This document shows positions 6,444 through 7,389 of a stretch of 7,389 bases of DNA, in pieces. The stretch is from NCBI GenBank assembly GCA_934693215.1, contig CAKUVB010000083.1:1-7389 (forward strand), given 5' to 3'. Below the pieces are notes generated by a model. The model did no database searches. It saw nothing but the letters and a program-made list of their open reading frames with translations, and was not told where the DNA came from. The translations under genes were made by a program, and so were the position numbers. The first letter of the stretch is position 1; each line of letters begins with the position of its first letter. The DNA is from an uncultured Candidatus Melainabacteria bacterium. GTDB lineage: Bacteria > Cyanobacteriota > Vampirovibrionia > Gastranaerophilales > Gastranaerophilaceae.

Positions 6444-7010
6444 TTATTCAGATAATAAGAACTTTATCACATCTTCATTATATCTATGATTTACAGAGCT
6501 AAAAGGAAGCACATCTCCGCCAAACTCTTTTTTTATCTTTGATAAAACATTCAAAACTTTATTTTTTGGAACATAATCAATTTTTGTAGCTATAGTTATT
6601 ATTGGTAAATCATAAGCATTTACCCATTCTCTCATCTGATAATCATTTTTTTGAATATCATGTCTTGAATCAATTAATTGTATTAAATACTTAATTTGTT
6701 CTCTATTCAAAAGATATTCTTCTAGATTTTTTTGCCATCTTGCTTGAGTTTCTTTTGAAATTTTCGCATAACCATAACCCGGTAAATCTGCAATCATAAA
6801 CTTGTTAGAAAAATTAAAGTAATTTATTAATCTAGTTTTCCCCGGAGTATTTGATGTTTTTGCAAGTTTTTTATTATTACATAAAGCATTAATAAACGAT
6901 GATTTACCAACATTTGAACGTCCTAACAAAGGATATTCTAATAATTGAGTATTAGGACATTGTGACAATTTTTCAGCACTTATCACAAAATCTGCAGTTA
7001 TATATTTCAT
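6444..7010 (-). CDS. engB: Ribosome biogenesis GTP-binding protein YsxC/EngB
   Basis: EngB (YihA/YsxC) is a cytoplasmic TRAFAC-class GTPase needed for assembly of the large ribosomal subunit. The 188-residue protein is slightly short, as is usual for compact family members. The GTPase motifs are all present: G1 GRSNVGKSS (30-38), the G2 region SNTPGKTRLIN (53-63), G3 DLPGYGYAK (75-83), G4 TKID (142-145) and a G5-like SSV (171-173). The TPGKT and DLPGYGYA signatures distinguish it from Era and Der. The ATG overlaps the stop of the upstream 80-residue gene by 4 nt (ATGA), so translation is probably coupled. The bidirectional hairpin lies just past its stop codon, making it the last gene of the operon. 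Confidence 0.97.
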   Translation of the reverse strand: MKYITADFVISAEKLSQCPNTQLLEYPLLGRSNVGKSSFINALCNNKKLAKTSNTPGKTRLINYFNFSNKFMIADLPGYGYAKISKETQARWQKNLEEYLLNREQIKYLIQLIDSRHDIQKNDYQMREWVNAYDLPIITIATKIDYVPKNKVLNVLSKIKKEFGGDVLPFSSVNHRYNEDVIKFLLSE

Positions 7011-7249
7011 TGTTTCACCAACTCTTTACTTTTATTTTTTGCTCTATATGTTACTAATCTCAATAAATTGTAAACCTTTTCATTGTTTACAACGGTAATC
7101 TGAGCTTTATTCTTTAGCATATCAACATTTATAGATGTTTTATTTGCAAAAATATTATCCTGAATATGGGCAATCCTCACCAAACCGTCACGAAAAATAC
7201 TCAACGGTTCACGTAAAAATATTTCAAATGTTCTAAATATATTTATCAT
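7007..7249 (-). CDS. Conserved-looking 80-residue protein of unknown function, coupled to engB
   Basis: I do not recognise this protein. The 80 residues are basic overall. They begin with an amphipathic stretch (MINIFRTFEIFLREPLSIFR, 1-20) and then a segment alternating hydrophobic and polar residues (ITVVNNEKVYNLLRLVTYRA, 51-70), with a Lys-rich end. There is no signal peptide or convincing membrane helix. The ATG starts 1 nt after the upstream TAG, with no good Shine-Dalgarno sequence, so re-initiation after the upstream gene is likely. Its TGA overlaps the engB ATG. This tight packing on both sides, together with ordinary composition, is the main evidence that it is a real gene. The partnership suggests a housekeeping role, but this is only inference. 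Confidence 0.68.
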   Translation of the reverse strand: MINIFRTFEIFLREPLSIFRDGLVRIAHIQDNIFANKTSINVDMLKNKAQITVVNNEKVYNLLRLVTYRAKNKSKELVKQ

Positions 7250-7250
7250 A

Positions 7251-7389
7251 CTATTTCACGTAATTTACTGGAAGAATACCATATACATCATTATTCTTTT
7301 TGATTTGTTGTTTTGCCTCTTTTTTTGCTTCCATTTTTACAATCTTTTTATCTAAACTACGAGATTTTTTTGCAACCTTTTTGATTAAT
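7251..7389 (-). CDS. C-terminal fragment of an unidentified Lys-rich protein
   Basis: Only the last 45 residues are inside the window; the frame is open to the right edge and stops at TAG (7253-7251). The fragment is strongly basic (LIKKVAKKSRSLDKKIVKME, then AKKEAKQQIKKNN) and ends with the less charged DVYGILPVNYVK. A Lys-rich helix such as this could be a coiled coil, a nucleic-acid-binding tail or a periplasmic linker; it is too short to choose. One nucleotide separates its stop from the next start, so it belongs to the engB operon. The absence of stop codons over 45 codons in AT-rich DNA, plus the coupling, supports it as coding. Confidence 0.65.
   Translation of the reverse strand, partial: LIKKVAKKSRSLDKKIVKMEAKKEAKQQIKKNNDVYGILPVNYVK

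Overview
This is an AT-rich bacterial window with tightly packed genes. The gene content suggests an anaerobic gut-type bacterium: a split glycine dehydrogenase beta subunit (GcvPB), a CoA-dehydratase activase-related Fe-S protein, and an adenine deaminase. Two short-motif, Pro/Gln-rich proteins (one with HEAT-like repeats) and a divergent small sigma-70 factor make me lean towards the non-photosynthetic cyanobacterial sister group (Gastranaerophilales / Vampirovibrionia, 'Melainabacteria'). An AT-rich Clostridia-like Firmicute cannot be excluded. The lineage call is inference from gene style, not from a marker gene.

Layout. Positions 1-4843 hold a four-gene minus-strand run, transcribed from right to left: adenine deaminase (ade), a sigma-70 family factor, gcvPB, and a COG3581-type activase-related protein that runs off the left edge. 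The spacings are 27 nt, 2 nt and an 8-nt overlap, so this looks like one operon. A good promoter (TTGTTA-17-TAAAAT with TG extension) lies just upstream of ade. Positions 4844-5008 are a divergent intergenic region with that promoter, two small inverted repeats and a weaker candidate promoter for the plus strand.

Positions 5009-6360 carry two plus-strand genes: a 60-residue Pro/Gln-rich protein and a 356-residue protein with a Pro/Gln-rich N-terminal half and HEAT-like helices. They share an 18-residue motif (PSYNAVQ-[LI]-NL-x2-PTLN-[VA]-P; 14 of 18 identical) and similar ribosome binding sites. They look like related members of a lineage-specific family of unknown function, and are the most novel part of the window. 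A strong hairpin at 6401-6430, probably bidirectional, separates them from the convergent genes on the right.

Positions 6444-7389 are a second minus-strand operon: the Lys-rich C-terminus of an unidentified protein entering from the right edge, an 80-residue protein of unknown function starting 1 nt after its stop, and the ribosome-assembly GTPase EngB/YsxC, whose start overlaps that gene's stop (ATGA).

How the genes relate: GcvPB supplies half of the glycine-decarboxylating P protein (its partner GcvPA is not here), and adenine deaminase feeds adenine into hypoxanthine and ammonia. The sigma factor between them is not obviously metabolic and may link their expression with a wider regulon. 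No rRNA, tRNA, CRISPR array, insertion sequence or prophage gene was recognised.
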